Assembly (NCBI RefSeq): GCF_001662875.1
Contig: NZ_JPVZ01000006.1
Location: 177,374-241,373 of the forward strand
DNA: 64,000 nt
Source: Thalassospira tepidiphila MCCC 1A03514
Lineage (GTDB): Bacteria > Pseudomonadota > Alphaproteobacteria > Rhodospirillales > Thalassospiraceae
Reading direction: 5' to 3'
Below the pieces are notes generated by a model. That model had not been told where the DNA came from. It saw only the letters and a program-made list of their open reading frames with translations, and did not search any database. Position 1 is the stretch's first letter. Each line of letters starts with the position of its first letter. The position numbers and the translations under genes are program-made. Of the stretch, positions 1 to 7,676 are shown in pieces.

Positions 1-465
1 AGTGATCGCAAGGACGCGGTCCGGAAGGCGTTCAATCAGGAATATCTGGCAACCCAGCAGGCCATGGCGCAAGCCGCCGAACGGGCCCGTGCCCAGGTTC
101 TTGATCAAAAACAGACCATTTCCAATCATGCCGAAAACGTGAAATCCGGCGCACAGGTCCCGCAGCCCGCAATCGGCAGCCAGCAAACAGGGCAAGCCAC
201 CCCACATCCTCAGGCGGCACAACAAGGGGCACCGCATATGGCATCGGATCCAAACATGCAGAACGGCCAGCAGGTCATGTTCGATATCGCAAATGAAATC
301 CGCAACATCATCGCACGCGAGATTGACTTGCGCATGCAGGCCTTGTCCGAGAAGGTGGAAACCGCCCTTGCCGAAGCCTTCCCGCCAAGGGATCCGAAAA
401 AGGAACAAGCCCCCCAATCTTCAGGTCCCGCGCCCCAGCAAAAGACATCCGGCAAAAAGACCTAG
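1..465 (+). CDS. 3' end of an unidentified gene upstream of the R-body locus (partial)
   Basis: The reading frame is open from the first base of the window to a TAG at 463-465, so the gene starts outside; 154 residues are visible. The visible part is rich in Gln, Ala and Pro, with a central stretch that could form an amphipathic helix (IRNIIAREIDLRMQALSEKV) and a Lys/Pro/Gln-rich tail. No catalytic motif is seen and I do not recognise a family. Its position directly ahead of the sigma factor and reb genes, on the same strand, suggests an accessory R-body protein, but that is context only. An internal ATG at 64 exists but the frame continues upstream of it, so I treat it as an internal Met. 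Confidence 0.55.
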   Translation, partial: SDRKDAVRKAFNQEYLATQQAMAQAAERARAQVLDQKQTISNHAENVKSGAQVPQPAIGSQQTGQATPHPQAAQQGAPHMASDPNMQNGQQVMFDIANEIRNIIAREIDLRMQALSEKVETALAEAFPPRDPKKEQAPQSSGPAPQQKTSGKKT

Positions 466-708
466 CTTGATGTCTGCAACCGGGCATCGCCCGGAACAGG
501 AACGGCAATAACAAGCGCATCAAAGCGCGACGATCTGTCCCCAACCTATCCTCAGCCCGCATCGCGACGGCTGCGCCGTTGCGCACGAAAACACAACTAT
601 AGGATGTATAGAAACTTTTATTCACAATTCTTTTGCGGCTACGTCATAATGATTACCGCAAAACTTAATCAGCCTATGGTTGCATTCAATCAACCGGAGG
701 GGTCCATA

Positions 709-1935
709 GTGCAGAACGAAAAGAACAGTCCGCAGGATGAGGCAACCCTGACAGAAGCCGAGATCAGCTTTGCCAAAAGTCTTGAACAAAGCCTGTCGCT
801 GGCGTTGGGTGATGATGACAAGGTGACGTCAATCTGGTCCCGGTTAAAACCCGAGCAACGGGCCCGCATTGCCGAGGATTATCTGGCAAAGCTTGCCGCG
901 GCCGACGACCCCGGCGATCAAGAAGCCGATCAAAAGGCCGGTCACGACAGATTGACGCCCCCGGCAAGTAGCGCCCTTGATGCACGCGCCATCATGCAAT
1001 CGATGGCACCCGCTACAAAACCGGCAGACACCCGCCCCGCCGCAACCGCAAACCCCGGCACGGCAACAAACCAGGCCCAGCCACGATACAGCCCGCCGCC
1101 CGGTTACCCGGCAGACTTCAACCCGCTGGCAGGCTTCCCGGGTCTTGAACCATCGCGGAGCGGCCCGAGCCCCGAAGACATTATTGCCGGTGCGCTTGGC
1201 ACGCCTGGCGCCACACCGACCGACCCGCTTGATATCTTGCGTGGTCTTGTGCCGGGGGCAGAAAGCCCGACATTGCGCCAACCGGTGCCACATGTGCCGG
1301 TCCCGCAAACACCGACGGCACCGGGGACACCAAATACCCCCGATGACGGGCAATATTCCCCCTCGCATTCCACGCCGCAAACCCATCCGCAAATGGATGC
1401 AGATTTGGGCCCGGCGGCACCGAATTTCTGGCCGCTGTGGATTGATCAGCAAGACACGCTTTTGAAGCAATGCCTGAAACTGATGTCGGGCAATATGGAT
1501 GATGCGCAAGATGCGCTGTCCGAGGCCATGGTCAAGGCATCGACCAAATTCGAAGAATCCATGGATGAAATCCGCAACCATCGCGCCTGGCTGTCGCGCA
1601 TTGTCCATAACGCCTGCATTGATTTGCACCGGCAAAACCGGCGCAAGGCGGAATATCGCGAAGAAACCCATGGGGCTGCCGACACACCGGCCTCCCCGAT
1701 GACAGCCCCGATCACACCAAGCCCCGAGGAATCATATCTCGCCGGTGAAAAACTTGATCAGCTGGAAGCGGCCCTTCTTGAGATGCAGGAAAAACTGCGC
1801 AAGCCGCTTTTGATGCGCTGTGTTCAGGACCGCACCTATGACGAGATTGCAGCGGCCCTGGGCTTAAGCAACTGCGCGGTGCGCAAACGTGTTCAGCTGG
1901 CCCGCGAACACCTTAGGGCTTCGGGCATTCAATAA
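709..1935 (+). CDS. ECF-like RNA polymerase sigma factor of the R-body locus
   Basis: A protein of about 408 residues in two parts. Residues 1 to about 240 are a low-complexity Pro/Ala/Thr-rich region. From about residue 243 there is a sigma-70 region 2-like segment (DAQDALSEAMVKAS, then HRAWLSRIVHNACIDLHRQNRRKA) and a C-terminal region 4-like helix-turn-helix (RTYDEIAAALGLSNCAVRKRV). The GTG at 709 is preferred because GGAGGGG lies about six bases ahead; in-frame ATGs at 604, 649 and 676 lack a comparable site. Most ECF factors are about 200 residues, so the long N-terminal extension is unusual. Pseudomonas aeruginosa R-body loci also encode an ECF sigma factor (FecI2) that controls reb expression; by analogy this one probably drives the downstream reb genes. 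No anti-sigma gene is seen in the window. Confidence 0.8.
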   Translation: MQNEKNSPQDEATLTEAEISFAKSLEQSLSLALGDDDKVTSIWSRLKPEQRARIAEDYLAKLAAADDPGDQEADQKAGHDRLTPPASSALDARAIMQSMAPATKPADTRPAATANPGTATNQAQPRYSPPPGYPADFNPLAGFPGLEPSRSGPSPEDIIAGALGTPGATPTDPLDILRGLVPGAESPTLRQPVPHVPVPQTPTAPGTPNTPDDGQYSPSHSTPQTHPQMDADLGPAAPNFWPLWIDQQDTLLKQCLKLMSGNMDDAQDALSEAMVKASTKFEESMDEIRNHRAWLSRIVHNACIDLHRQNRRKAEYREETHGAADTPASPMTAPITPSPEESYLAGEKLDQLEAALLEMQEKLRKPLLMRCVQDRTYDEIAAALGLSNCAVRKRVQLAREHLRASGIQ

Positions 1936-2088
1936 GAATACGTGCGTAAAAAAACGACCAACTCGCAAAAAAGACGCGTCACAACGATACACCACCAGCG
2001 TCGATAGACTGAAAACGGGACGGCGAAACCCCGACAGAAACACAACAGCAAGCAGCACACCGCAAAGCGTAACGAAGGAGACTTTACA

Positions 2089-2412
2089 ATGGCGATTCCG
2101 ACCCCGGTAAATGGTCAGATCACTGATGCAGTCACCCAGGCTAACGTGAAAGTTCTGGGCGACGCCCCGGCAATGGCAATGGGCTCAATCTTCCAGTCCC
2201 TCGCACATTCCACCGGCATTCTTTATGAAAACGCCGTCAGCGCACAGCAGCAGATCGGCATCACCTCGCAGGCCGCAACCAACCAGGGCGTCATCCAGAT
2301 CTATTCGGTCGATACGATGGCAGACTCTGTTGCGACCTCCAAAATTGCCAAAAGCGACGTTCCCGACAACATGCTGTCGCTTCTTACCGCTCTTCAGGCA
2401 ACCAAGGGCTGA
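2089..2412 (+). CDS. RebB family R-body protein, copy 1
   Basis: A 107-residue protein of the RebB family, the structural subunits of R-bodies: cytoplasmic protein ribbons that are rolled up and extend abruptly, known from Caedibacter, Azorhizobium and Pseudomonas. The family signature is at the N-terminus (VNGQITDAVTQANVKVLGDAPA), followed by an Ala/Ser/Gln-rich helical body (AQQQIGITSQAATNQGVIQ) and a short hydrophobic C-terminus. A good ribosome site (AAGGAG) precedes the ATG. It is the first of nine reb genes and is nearly identical to copies 2 and 3, with which it forms a tandem duplication. Confidence 0.93.
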   Translation: MAIPTPVNGQITDAVTQANVKVLGDAPAMAMGSIFQSLAHSTGILYENAVSAQQQIGITSQAATNQGVIQIYSVDTMADSVATSKIAKSDVPDNMLSLLTALQATKG

Positions 2413-2446
2413 TTCTCAAAACATCTTTGGCCCCAAAGCCAGTTTC

Positions 2447-2484
2447 AAATCGGGCGGTCGCAGTCATCAGCGATCGCCCGATTT
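2447..2484 (+). terminator. Hairpin after reb copy 1 (attenuator or weak terminator)
   Basis: A 15-bp stem (2447-2461 with 2470-2484, one G-T pair) and an 8-nt loop, starting 34 bp after the stop codon. The downstream bases are T-rich but not a clean T run, so it could act as a partial terminator or as an mRNA-stabilising 3' structure that sets subunit ratios in the operon. Confidence 0.55.
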
Positions 2485-2533
2485 CATTTGATCAGGGCTT
2501 TGCAAAACAATCGGTTCTTTTGCAAAGCCCTGC

Positions 2534-2573
2534 GTCACAAGACGCCAAGCCCCCCGTCATCTGTCTGACCGCA
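2534..2573 (+). repeat. Conserved intergenic block ahead of reb copy 2
   Basis: About 40 bp (beginning GTCACAAGAC and ending TGTCTGACCGCA) recur at 3090-3129 ahead of reb copy 3 with three differences. The similarity extends through a CTTCC-rich stretch to the ribosome site. It may hold a promoter or processing site duplicated together with the genes. Confidence 0.6.
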
Positions 2574-2644
2574 ACACACGCAAAGTGGCTGGTTTGGAAC
2601 ATCTCTTCCTTCCAGCATTTCCCTAGGCAAACAGGAGATAAACA

Positions 2645-2968
2645 GTGGCTGATAACACTCCGCTAAATGGTCAGATCACAGATGCCGTGACCCAGGCGAA
2701 CGTGAAAGTTCTGGGCGACGCCCCGGCAATGGCGATGGGTTCGATCTTCCAGTCCCTCGCACATTCGACGGGCATCCTGTATCAGAACGCCGTCAGCGCC
2801 CAGCAGCAGAACGGCATCACCTCGCAGGCCGCGACCAACCAGGGCATCCTGCAGATCTATTCGGTCGACACGATGGCGGGGGCTGTCGGGACCGCCAAGA
2901 TCGCCAAAAGCGATGTGCCCGACAACATGCTGACGCTTCTGACGACGCTTCAGGCAACCAGAAACTGA
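2645..2968 (+). CDS. RebB family R-body protein, copy 2 (GTG start)
   Basis: A 107-residue RebB-family subunit starting with GTG at 2645 after GGAGA; no ATG fits, and copy 3 has ATG at the matching position, which supports the choice. It differs from copy 1 mainly at the N-terminus (MADNTPLNGQ) and by conservative changes, and keeps VTQANVKVLGDAPAMAMGS and the SQAATNQG body. The rarer start codon may lower its expression relative to its neighbours. Confidence 0.92.
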   Translation: MADNTPLNGQITDAVTQANVKVLGDAPAMAMGSIFQSLAHSTGILYQNAVSAQQQNGITSQAATNQGILQIYSVDTMAGAVGTAKIAKSDVPDNMLTLLTTLQATRN

Positions 2969-3007
2969 TTTTGGTCAGGGTTCCGGCCCGTCCAGCCAAT
3001 ATCACAC

Positions 3008-3043
3008 CGGGCGGTCGTATTGATCTGCGACCGCCCGTTTTCA
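3008..3043 (+). terminator. Hairpin terminator after reb copy 2
   Basis: A perfect 10-bp stem CGGGCGGTCG (3008-3017) with CGACCGCCCG (3028-3037), a 10-nt loop, then TTTTCATT. It has the same arrangement as the hairpin after copy 1. Confidence 0.65.
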
Positions 3044-3089
3044 TTGTGGCGACGGTTCTGCAAGCAATCCAAGTTTTTGCCAGCCCATC

Positions 3090-3129
3090 GTCACAAGACA
3101 CCAAGTCCCCCGTCATCTGTCTGACCGCA
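3090..3129 (+). repeat. Conserved intergenic block ahead of reb copy 3
   Basis: Second copy of the block at 2534-2573, at the same distance from the following reb start. Confidence 0.6.
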
Positions 3130-3202
3130 GGACATGCGGAAAGGGTCGGTTCGGGGCCTTACGTTCCTTCCGGCACTTCTTTAGGTAACCAGGAGATACA
3201 CA

Positions 3203-3538
3203 ATGGCTGATAACACTCCGGTCAATGGTATGATTACCGACGCCGTCACCCAAGCCAATGTCGAGGTCATGGGTGATGCGCCGGCAATGGCCATGGGCTC
3301 GCTTTACCAGTCGCTGGCGCATTCTCATGGCATTCTCTATGAGAACGCTGTCAGCAGCCAGCATCAGGTGGGCATTTCCTCTCAGGCGGCCACCAATCAG
3401 GGCGTCATCCAGGTCTACTCTGTCAACACCATGGCGGGGGCCGTTGCGACCTCGAAACTCGCCGCAAGCGACGTTCCCGACAATATGCTTTCGCTGTTGT
3501 CGGCTCTTAAGGCCACGACCGGTACGGCCGTGTCCTAA
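3203..3538 (+). CDS. RebB family R-body protein, copy 3
   Basis: A 111-residue RebB-family subunit, ATG after CAGGAGAT. Signature VNGMITDAVTQANVEVMGDAPA, then a body like copies 1 and 2 and a slightly longer tail (KATTGTAVS). It is more diverged than copies 1 and 2 (Met for Gln in the signature, His-rich HSHGIL and HQVG). It ends the tandem triplet and is followed by a strong terminator, so the later reb genes may form a separate transcript or depend on read-through. Confidence 0.92.
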   Translation: MADNTPVNGMITDAVTQANVEVMGDAPAMAMGSLYQSLAHSHGILYENAVSSQHQVGISSQAATNQGVIQVYSVNTMAGAVATSKLAASDVPDNMLSLLSALKATTGTAVS

Positions 3539-3567
3539 ACATCCCCACTGGTTTCGCCGCCAACCCC

Positions 3568-3598
3568 GCCCGGCATGCATGCGCTTGCCGGGCTTTTT
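3568..3598 (+). terminator. Rho-independent terminator after reb copy 3
   Basis: Stem GCCCGGCA (3568-3575) with TGCCGGGC (3586-3593), a 10-nt loop, then TTTTT. Confidence 0.75.
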
Positions 3599-3678
3599 CT
3601 TTCACAAATGCCCGCGCTCGGCGTCAAACCGATACGTAGCACTTCCGCCAGCCCATTCCTCCAGACAAGGAGACGGAC

Positions 3679-3975
3679 ATGCCATCGGCACCACCTGAGC
3701 AAGACGGCAAGAAATCCCAGCACCACCCCGCCAGTCACCATGAAGATGATCATCAGTGCTCGGTTTCAGATCAGATCACTGACAGCGTTGCCCAGACCAA
3801 TGTTGCTACGATGGGGGCCGGTCCGGGCTTCGCCGCGTTGCAATCCATGATGGGTCAGGCGCAATCGCAGAACATCCTGATGGCGAACATGGTCTCGGCC
3901 CAAAAGCAAAATGCCATGATCGGCATGACGACCATGACCCAGAGCATTCTGCAAATGATGAAACGTCGTAGTTAA
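3679..3975 (+). CDS. RebB family protein with His/Asp-rich N-terminus
   Basis: A 98-residue RebB-like protein, ATG after AAGGAG. Residues 1-27 are hydrophilic and His-rich (HHPASHHEDDHQC) and precede the signature VSDQITDSVAQTNVATMG. The body is shorter and Met/Gln-rich (MANMVSAQKQNAMIGMTTM) and the tail is basic (MKRRS). The His-rich head could bind metal or act as a pH-responsive segment; R-body extension in Caedibacter is pH triggered, so this is a reasonable but untested idea. The next reb gene starts 14 bp downstream. Confidence 0.88.
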   Translation: MPSAPPEQDGKKSQHHPASHHEDDHQCSVSDQITDSVAQTNVATMGAGPGFAALQSMMGQAQSQNILMANMVSAQKQNAMIGMTTMTQSILQMMKRRS

Positions 3976-3989
3976 TAAGGATCACCCCA

Positions 3990-4268
3990 ATGAGCAATCC
4001 GAGCGAAGTCGACGAACAAATTACAGACAGCGTCACCCAAACCAACACATCGGTCATTGCCAATGGCCCGGCGATGGGTGCGATGCAGACCTATCTGTCG
4101 CAGGCCCAGGCACAGGGGATCCTGTTTGCCAACATGGTCAATGAACAGCAGCAACAGGCGGTTGCCAGCCTTGCAACCACCATGGAATGCGCAAAGGCCA
4201 CCCTGTCGGTCCAGGACCACAAGCCAAATTTTTTTACGACACAACAGACTGGGACGAAGGGGAAATAG
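3990..4268 (+). CDS. RebB family protein with slippery T7 run (zero frame)
   Basis: The zero frame gives 92 residues: signature VDEQITDSVTQTNTSVIANGPA, a helical Gln/Ala body, then an ending (FTTQQTGTKGK) unlike other Reb tails. At 4226-4232 the frame reads A AAT TTT, a canonical -1 slippery heptamer inside a run of seven T (4229-4235). A -1 shift there leads straight into the ORF ending at 4495 and gives a 168-residue protein with an acidic C-terminal domain. Alternatives are a programmed shift, phase variation by T-run length, or a sequencing indel. The Reb domain is certain; the C-terminus is not. Confidence 0.85.
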   Translation: MSNPSEVDEQITDSVTQTNTSVIANGPAMGAMQTYLSQAQAQGILFANMVNEQQQQAVASLATTMECAKATLSVQDHKPNFFTTQQTGTKGK

Positions 4269-4495
4269 CATCTTACGACGGCCTCGATGCGACAGGGGAT
4301 TCGGATACCGTGTCCCTCGAAGACGCAGATTCACAAGAATCCGGCGATCAGAAAGGTGAAGGTCAAGATAACACCGAAACCAGTTCGTGGCTTGGCCAGG
4401 CCGACCCAATGTTTATGGGGGATGGATCGGACTACAAGGAAAAGTTTGACTACGCCGCCAGCGCCCAGGGCGAACAGACAAAGGACGTAACATGA
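4187..4495 (+). CDS. Acidic ORF in the -1 frame, probable C-terminal extension of the preceding Reb protein
   Basis: The open stretch from 4187 encodes 102 residues, of which those after about 4229 are strongly acidic and Gly/Ser/Asp-rich (YDTTDWDEGEIASYDGLDA) and end near SWLGQADPMFMGDG. The ATG at 4187 lies inside the preceding gene with no ribosome site, so independent translation is doubtful. Its TGA overlaps the next reb ATG (ATGA at 4492-4495), the usual arrangement for translational coupling, which argues that this frame really is translated. Best reading: it is the extension of the 3990 gene reached by -1 slippage. Confidence 0.5.
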   Translation: MRKGHPVGPGPQAKFFYDTTDWDEGEIASYDGLDATGDSDTVSLEDADSQESGDQKGEGQDNTETSSWLGQADPMFMGDGSDYKEKFDYAASAQGEQTKDVT

Positions 4496-4716
4496 GTGAT
4501 ATCGTAAACCCGCAAGTTACCGATGCTGTCACCCAGACCAACGTCAAAATTCTGGGTGAAAGTCCGGCACAGGCAGTTTCCATGGCCATGCAGTCGCATT
4601 CACATGCCACCGGCCTTGCCATGGAAAACGCAACCCTGACACAAGGCAACATGCAACAGGTTGCCAATACAGCAACGTCAAAGCTTGTTGCCCTGATCAC
4701 CGCCCAGGCGGGCTAG
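4492..4716 (+). CDS. RebB family protein, short form
   Basis: A 74-residue RebB-like protein, the shortest of the set. The signature is intact (VNPQVTDAVTQTNVKILGESPA), followed by one helical segment with His (MQSHSHATGLAMENATLTQ) and a hydrophobic end; the NQG..YSV..TMA section of the longer copies is missing. It starts at an ATGA overlap with the -1 frame ORF upstream, so its translation is probably coupled to it. Confidence 0.88.
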   Translation: MSDIVNPQVTDAVTQTNVKILGESPAQAVSMAMQSHSHATGLAMENATLTQGNMQQVANTATSKLVALITAQAG

Positions 4717-4802
4717 GCGCAACAGACTCTAATTGATCACAATCACGTCCGTGCGACGTCTAGAGATGTGCGGTCAGACCGATCGCTTTTTCGGAGGATA
4801 AC

Positions 4803-5126
4803 ATGGCAATTCCAACCCCGGTGAATGGTCAGATTACAGACTCTGTGACCCAGAGTGCGGTCAGTGTTCTTGGTTCCGCGCCTGCGAATGCGATGGGTGC
4901 GATTTACCAAAGTGCGGCCCATTCAACATCGATCCTGTTCCAGAACGCGGTTCAGGCACAGCAACAGGCATCGATGTGTTCGCAAGCAGCCACCAATCAG
5001 GGCGTGATGCAGCTTTATTCCGTCAACACCATGGCGGGTGCGCAGGCAACAGCCAAACTCGGCCGGTCCGACAACAGCGATGCGCTTTTGACACTACTCG
5101 TAATTTTGGCAGCAACCCGCCGCTAG
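4803..5126 (+). CDS. RebB family R-body protein
   Basis: A 107-residue RebB subunit of the same length and pattern as copies 1 and 2 (MAIPTPVNGQITDSVTQ, SQAATNQGVMQLYSVNTMAG), ATG after CGGAGG. It has a Cys in the body (SMCSQAA) and a basic end (AATRR). Confidence 0.92.
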   Translation: MAIPTPVNGQITDSVTQSAVSVLGSAPANAMGAIYQSAAHSTSILFQNAVQAQQQASMCSQAATNQGVMQLYSVNTMAGAQATAKLGRSDNSDALLTLLVILAATRR

Positions 5127-5184
5127 GCACATGATCCGTCTGGTCCTGCCCGGACCAAATACGGTCAAAACATGAGGGCGTGAA

Positions 5185-5445
5185 ATGGCAGACAACACCC
5201 CTGTAAACTCACAAATCACCGATGCAGTGACCCAGAACAACGTCAAGGTTCTGGGCGAAGCACCGGCACATGCCATGGGGCTTGTGTATCAGACGATGGC
5301 ACATTCCATCAGTCTGTCGATGCAAAACGCCATGCAGACCCAAGGCGGCCTGCAGCAGATCGGCAACGCCGTCACATCAAGCGCCTGCCGTATGATCCTG
5401 GAAAGTACTGGCGGTGGCATGGGCGGTGGCAAAAGCGGCGAATAA
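5185..5445 (+). CDS. RebB family R-body protein
   Basis: An 86-residue RebB-like protein (MADNTPVNSQITDAVTQNNVKVLGEAPAHAMG) with a shorter body and a Gly-rich flexible end (GGGMGGGKSGE). The likely ribosome site is GAGGGCG before the ATG. The Gly-rich tail is unique within the cluster. Confidence 0.9.
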   Translation: MADNTPVNSQITDAVTQNNVKVLGEAPAHAMGLVYQTMAHSISLSMQNAMQTQGGLQQIGNAVTSSACRMILESTGGGMGGGKSGE

Positions 5446-5530
5446 CGCGCCCGCAGATTTTATGGCTCCTGGCCCGTCCCGACAGAGATAATCAAACCGG
5501 TCTTTTGACCCGTTGCATATGAGGTTTTCG

Positions 5531-6139
5531 ATGGCAGACGACGACGCAAAACAGAACGAAGATCCGAAAGCTGGAAACAAAGATCAGGGCAATGAGCCGG
5601 ACAAAGCCGCGTCCCCCGCCGACAAGGATGGTGACGGCGACAAAAATGCCGCAGACACCAAGGACGCGAAAGACGGTGGTGCTGCGAGCGGCGACGCAAA
5701 CGGCGATAAAAAGGCCGATGACAAGGATGATGCAAACAAACCGGCATCCCCGTCTGATCCCGCAGCTCCGGACAATCCGCCGGGCACCCCGCCGCTCAGC
5801 ACGGCATTGAACCCGCAGATCGTGCAGGCTGTCGGCACGACCAACCATGCGGTTCTGAACGGTGCGATCCCCGGTGCCAATGGTGTCGCCTATCAAAAGG
5901 TTGCCCAGGCAGCCGCCTATGCGGTGCAGGATTCCACGGATTATCTGCGCAATATCATGTCGATGGCATCCGCCACCACCGGTGTGGCCATGCAACAGAT
6001 GCTGGCAACCAAGGAAGTCGACCCTTATTCCAAGATCATCAAGGCTGCGACCGATGCCGTCAGTGACGCCCAGACAACCTTTTCCAAGGTCGGCACGTCA
6101 GCCAGTTCGGTGGTGAAGGATTTTGACAGCCTCGCCTAA
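5531..6139 (+). CDS. RebB family protein with long charged N-terminal region
   Basis: About 202 residues. Residues 1 to about 85 are almost entirely Asp, Lys, Ala and Gly (for example KDGDGDKNAADTKDAKDGG), then a Pro-rich linker and a RebB-like domain (LNPQIVQAVGTTNHAVLNGAIPGANG) with a helical tail. The ATG at 5531 is preferred for GAGG six bases upstream over the ATG at 5513. It is the last and largest reb gene, which recalls the larger Reb proteins of other R-body operons; the charged segment may be an assembly or anchoring region. Confidence 0.87.
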   Translation: MADDDAKQNEDPKAGNKDQGNEPDKAASPADKDGDGDKNAADTKDAKDGGAASGDANGDKKADDKDDANKPASPSDPAAPDNPPGTPPLSTALNPQIVQAVGTTNHAVLNGAIPGANGVAYQKVAQAAAYAVQDSTDYLRNIMSMASATTGVAMQQMLATKEVDPYSKIIKAATDAVSDAQTTFSKVGTSASSVVKDFDSLA

Positions 6140-6145
6140 ATAGGC

Positions 6146-7450
6146 TCAGGCGCTGCGCATCAGCTCGATACGGTGGCAGGTCTCCGAGAAATCCGGGGCA
6201 AACAGTTTAAGACTGACACCCGTCCCCTGAAGCTCGTACGCGCCCATTTCCTCTGTCGGGCAGGAAATGAACCGTGCCACGGTCGAACTGACCAGCACAC
6301 GCCGACCAAGTTGCTTGGTAAGCTGTTCGATGCGGGCTGCTTCGTTTGCCGCCTGCCCGACCACGGTAAAATCAACACGTTCCGAGACACCGACATTGCC
6401 GTAAATCACTTCCCCGACATGCATGCCAAGGCCGTAATCGAATGGCAGTTTTCCGACTTCTTCGCGCCGCGCATTTAGCGCATCGATGTTCAACTGGGCC
6501 TCGGCCGCGGCATAAAGCGCTGCGTAACAGGCGGTTTCAAGATTGGTTTCGTCTTCATCAATCGGGAAAATCGCAAGCGTCGCATCCCCGATATAACGCA
6601 ATACCTGCCCACCGTGCTTAAGCACGGCACCGGCTGTTGCGCCAAAGAAATCATTCATTTCGCCTAGGAACGCATCATCACCAACATGGGTCGCAACCGA
6701 GGTCGAGTTGCGCATATCCGAAAACCAGATCACTGCGCGGGTTTTGGTGCTGTCGCCCAACTTGATCTGACCATTGCGGACACGTTGCCCGGCATCAGTA
6801 CCAAGATAGGTTTCCAGAATGGTGCGGGTTTCTTCATGGTTGATGCGCATTTTGCACGACACGGCAAAGCGGCGCTGAATACCAGACAGGATCGCCAAAT
6901 CCTCGTCCGAGAAACCACTGGGACGCCGCGTCAGATAGGTCATGAAGATGCGGTTGCTATTGAGCGTGCTGTCGCTATCGGTCACGAACGGGGTCATCAG
7001 GGCGTAATAGTCCGTCCCCCGTTGGCGGCGGAAAGTTTCAAGGATCGGGAAATCGACAACCGCACTAGGGCCAATAAGATGACGGCGCATGAAGCTGACA
7101 TCGCTATCAAGCATCCATTTCATCGGACTTTCGGCCCAATCGCGATCCTTTTCGTCATCGCCCATATGGGTGGTACGCACAACCTGGCCGTTTTCCTTGG
7201 TCCAGATATAGGAAACACCTTCATACAGCGGATGCAGGGTCTTGAACGCGACCATGACACGATCAATCGGAATTCCCGATGCGACCAGACGGCTGGCCAT
7301 GCCTGACAGAAGTTCGCTGATGTCGGTATCATCAAGCGCACATTCCATCAGCCAGTCGTTAACAGAGCGCACAAAGCCACGCGCGGCTTGCGCGTTATTG
7401 GTTCCGGGAAGCGGGGTTACCACGCCGGATGAAGACTGGTTGTTGGTCAT
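6146..7450 (-). CDS. Class III adenylate cyclase with GAF-like N-terminal region
   Basis: About 434 residues. The C-terminal cyclase domain has the first metal Asp in AVIWFSDMRNST, the second in YIGDATLAIF, the adenine-type Asp in VDFTVVGQ and the transition-state Asn/Arg in NEAARIE. This fits an ATP cyclase, except that the adenine-contacting Lys of relatives (VLKFIGD) is Arg here (VLRYIGD). The N-terminal 200 residues look like a sensory domain of the kind common in rhizobial cyclases (VMVAFKTLHPLYEGVSYIW). ATG at 7450 is chosen because GGAG lies seven bases ahead; an in-frame GTG at 7456 is too close to it. It is convergent with the reb operon, with ends seven bases apart. Confidence 0.85.
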   Translation of the reverse strand: MTNNQSSSGVVTPLPGTNNAQAARGFVRSVNDWLMECALDDTDISELLSGMASRLVASGIPIDRVMVAFKTLHPLYEGVSYIWTKENGQVVRTTHMGDDEKDRDWAESPMKWMLDSDVSFMRRHLIGPSAVVDFPILETFRRQRGTDYYALMTPFVTDSDSTLNSNRIFMTYLTRRPSGFSDEDLAILSGIQRRFAVSCKMRINHEETRTILETYLGTDAGQRVRNGQIKLGDSTKTRAVIWFSDMRNSTSVATHVGDDAFLGEMNDFFGATAGAVLKHGGQVLRYIGDATLAIFPIDEDETNLETACYAALYAAAEAQLNIDALNARREEVGKLPFDYGLGMHVGEVIYGNVGVSERVDFTVVGQAANEAARIEQLTKQLGRRVLVSSTVARFISCPTEEMGAYELQGTGVSLKLFAPDFSETCHRIELMRSA

Positions 7451-7676
7451 GGGCACGCTCCGTCCGTTCGTCTGCTTGATTGTCGCACTGCCGTTGGTTC
7501 AAATCCAGACCCTAAATAGAACAGCAATGCAATTTAGCAATTATTGATTTGGAAACAGTGAAATTCCAGCCCACAAATGACTATTGGTCACTTAAAACGC
7601 AAGGGCTATCTGTCAAAAAACTGTCGCACTTTTCCGGCACCGGAATTACGCAGTCTCAAAACGACTGAATTCAACG

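Noticed and set aside
844..1671. Long minus-strand open frame opposite the sigma factor gene
   Set aside because: It is antisense to a gene with clear sigma-factor motifs, is Arg/Cys-rich and patternless, and has no ribosome site.
2089..3538. CRISPR-like array because of regular repeats
   Set aside because: The repeat unit is a 557-bp gene duplication, not short repeats with spacers. No cas gene or CRISPR array was seen in the window.
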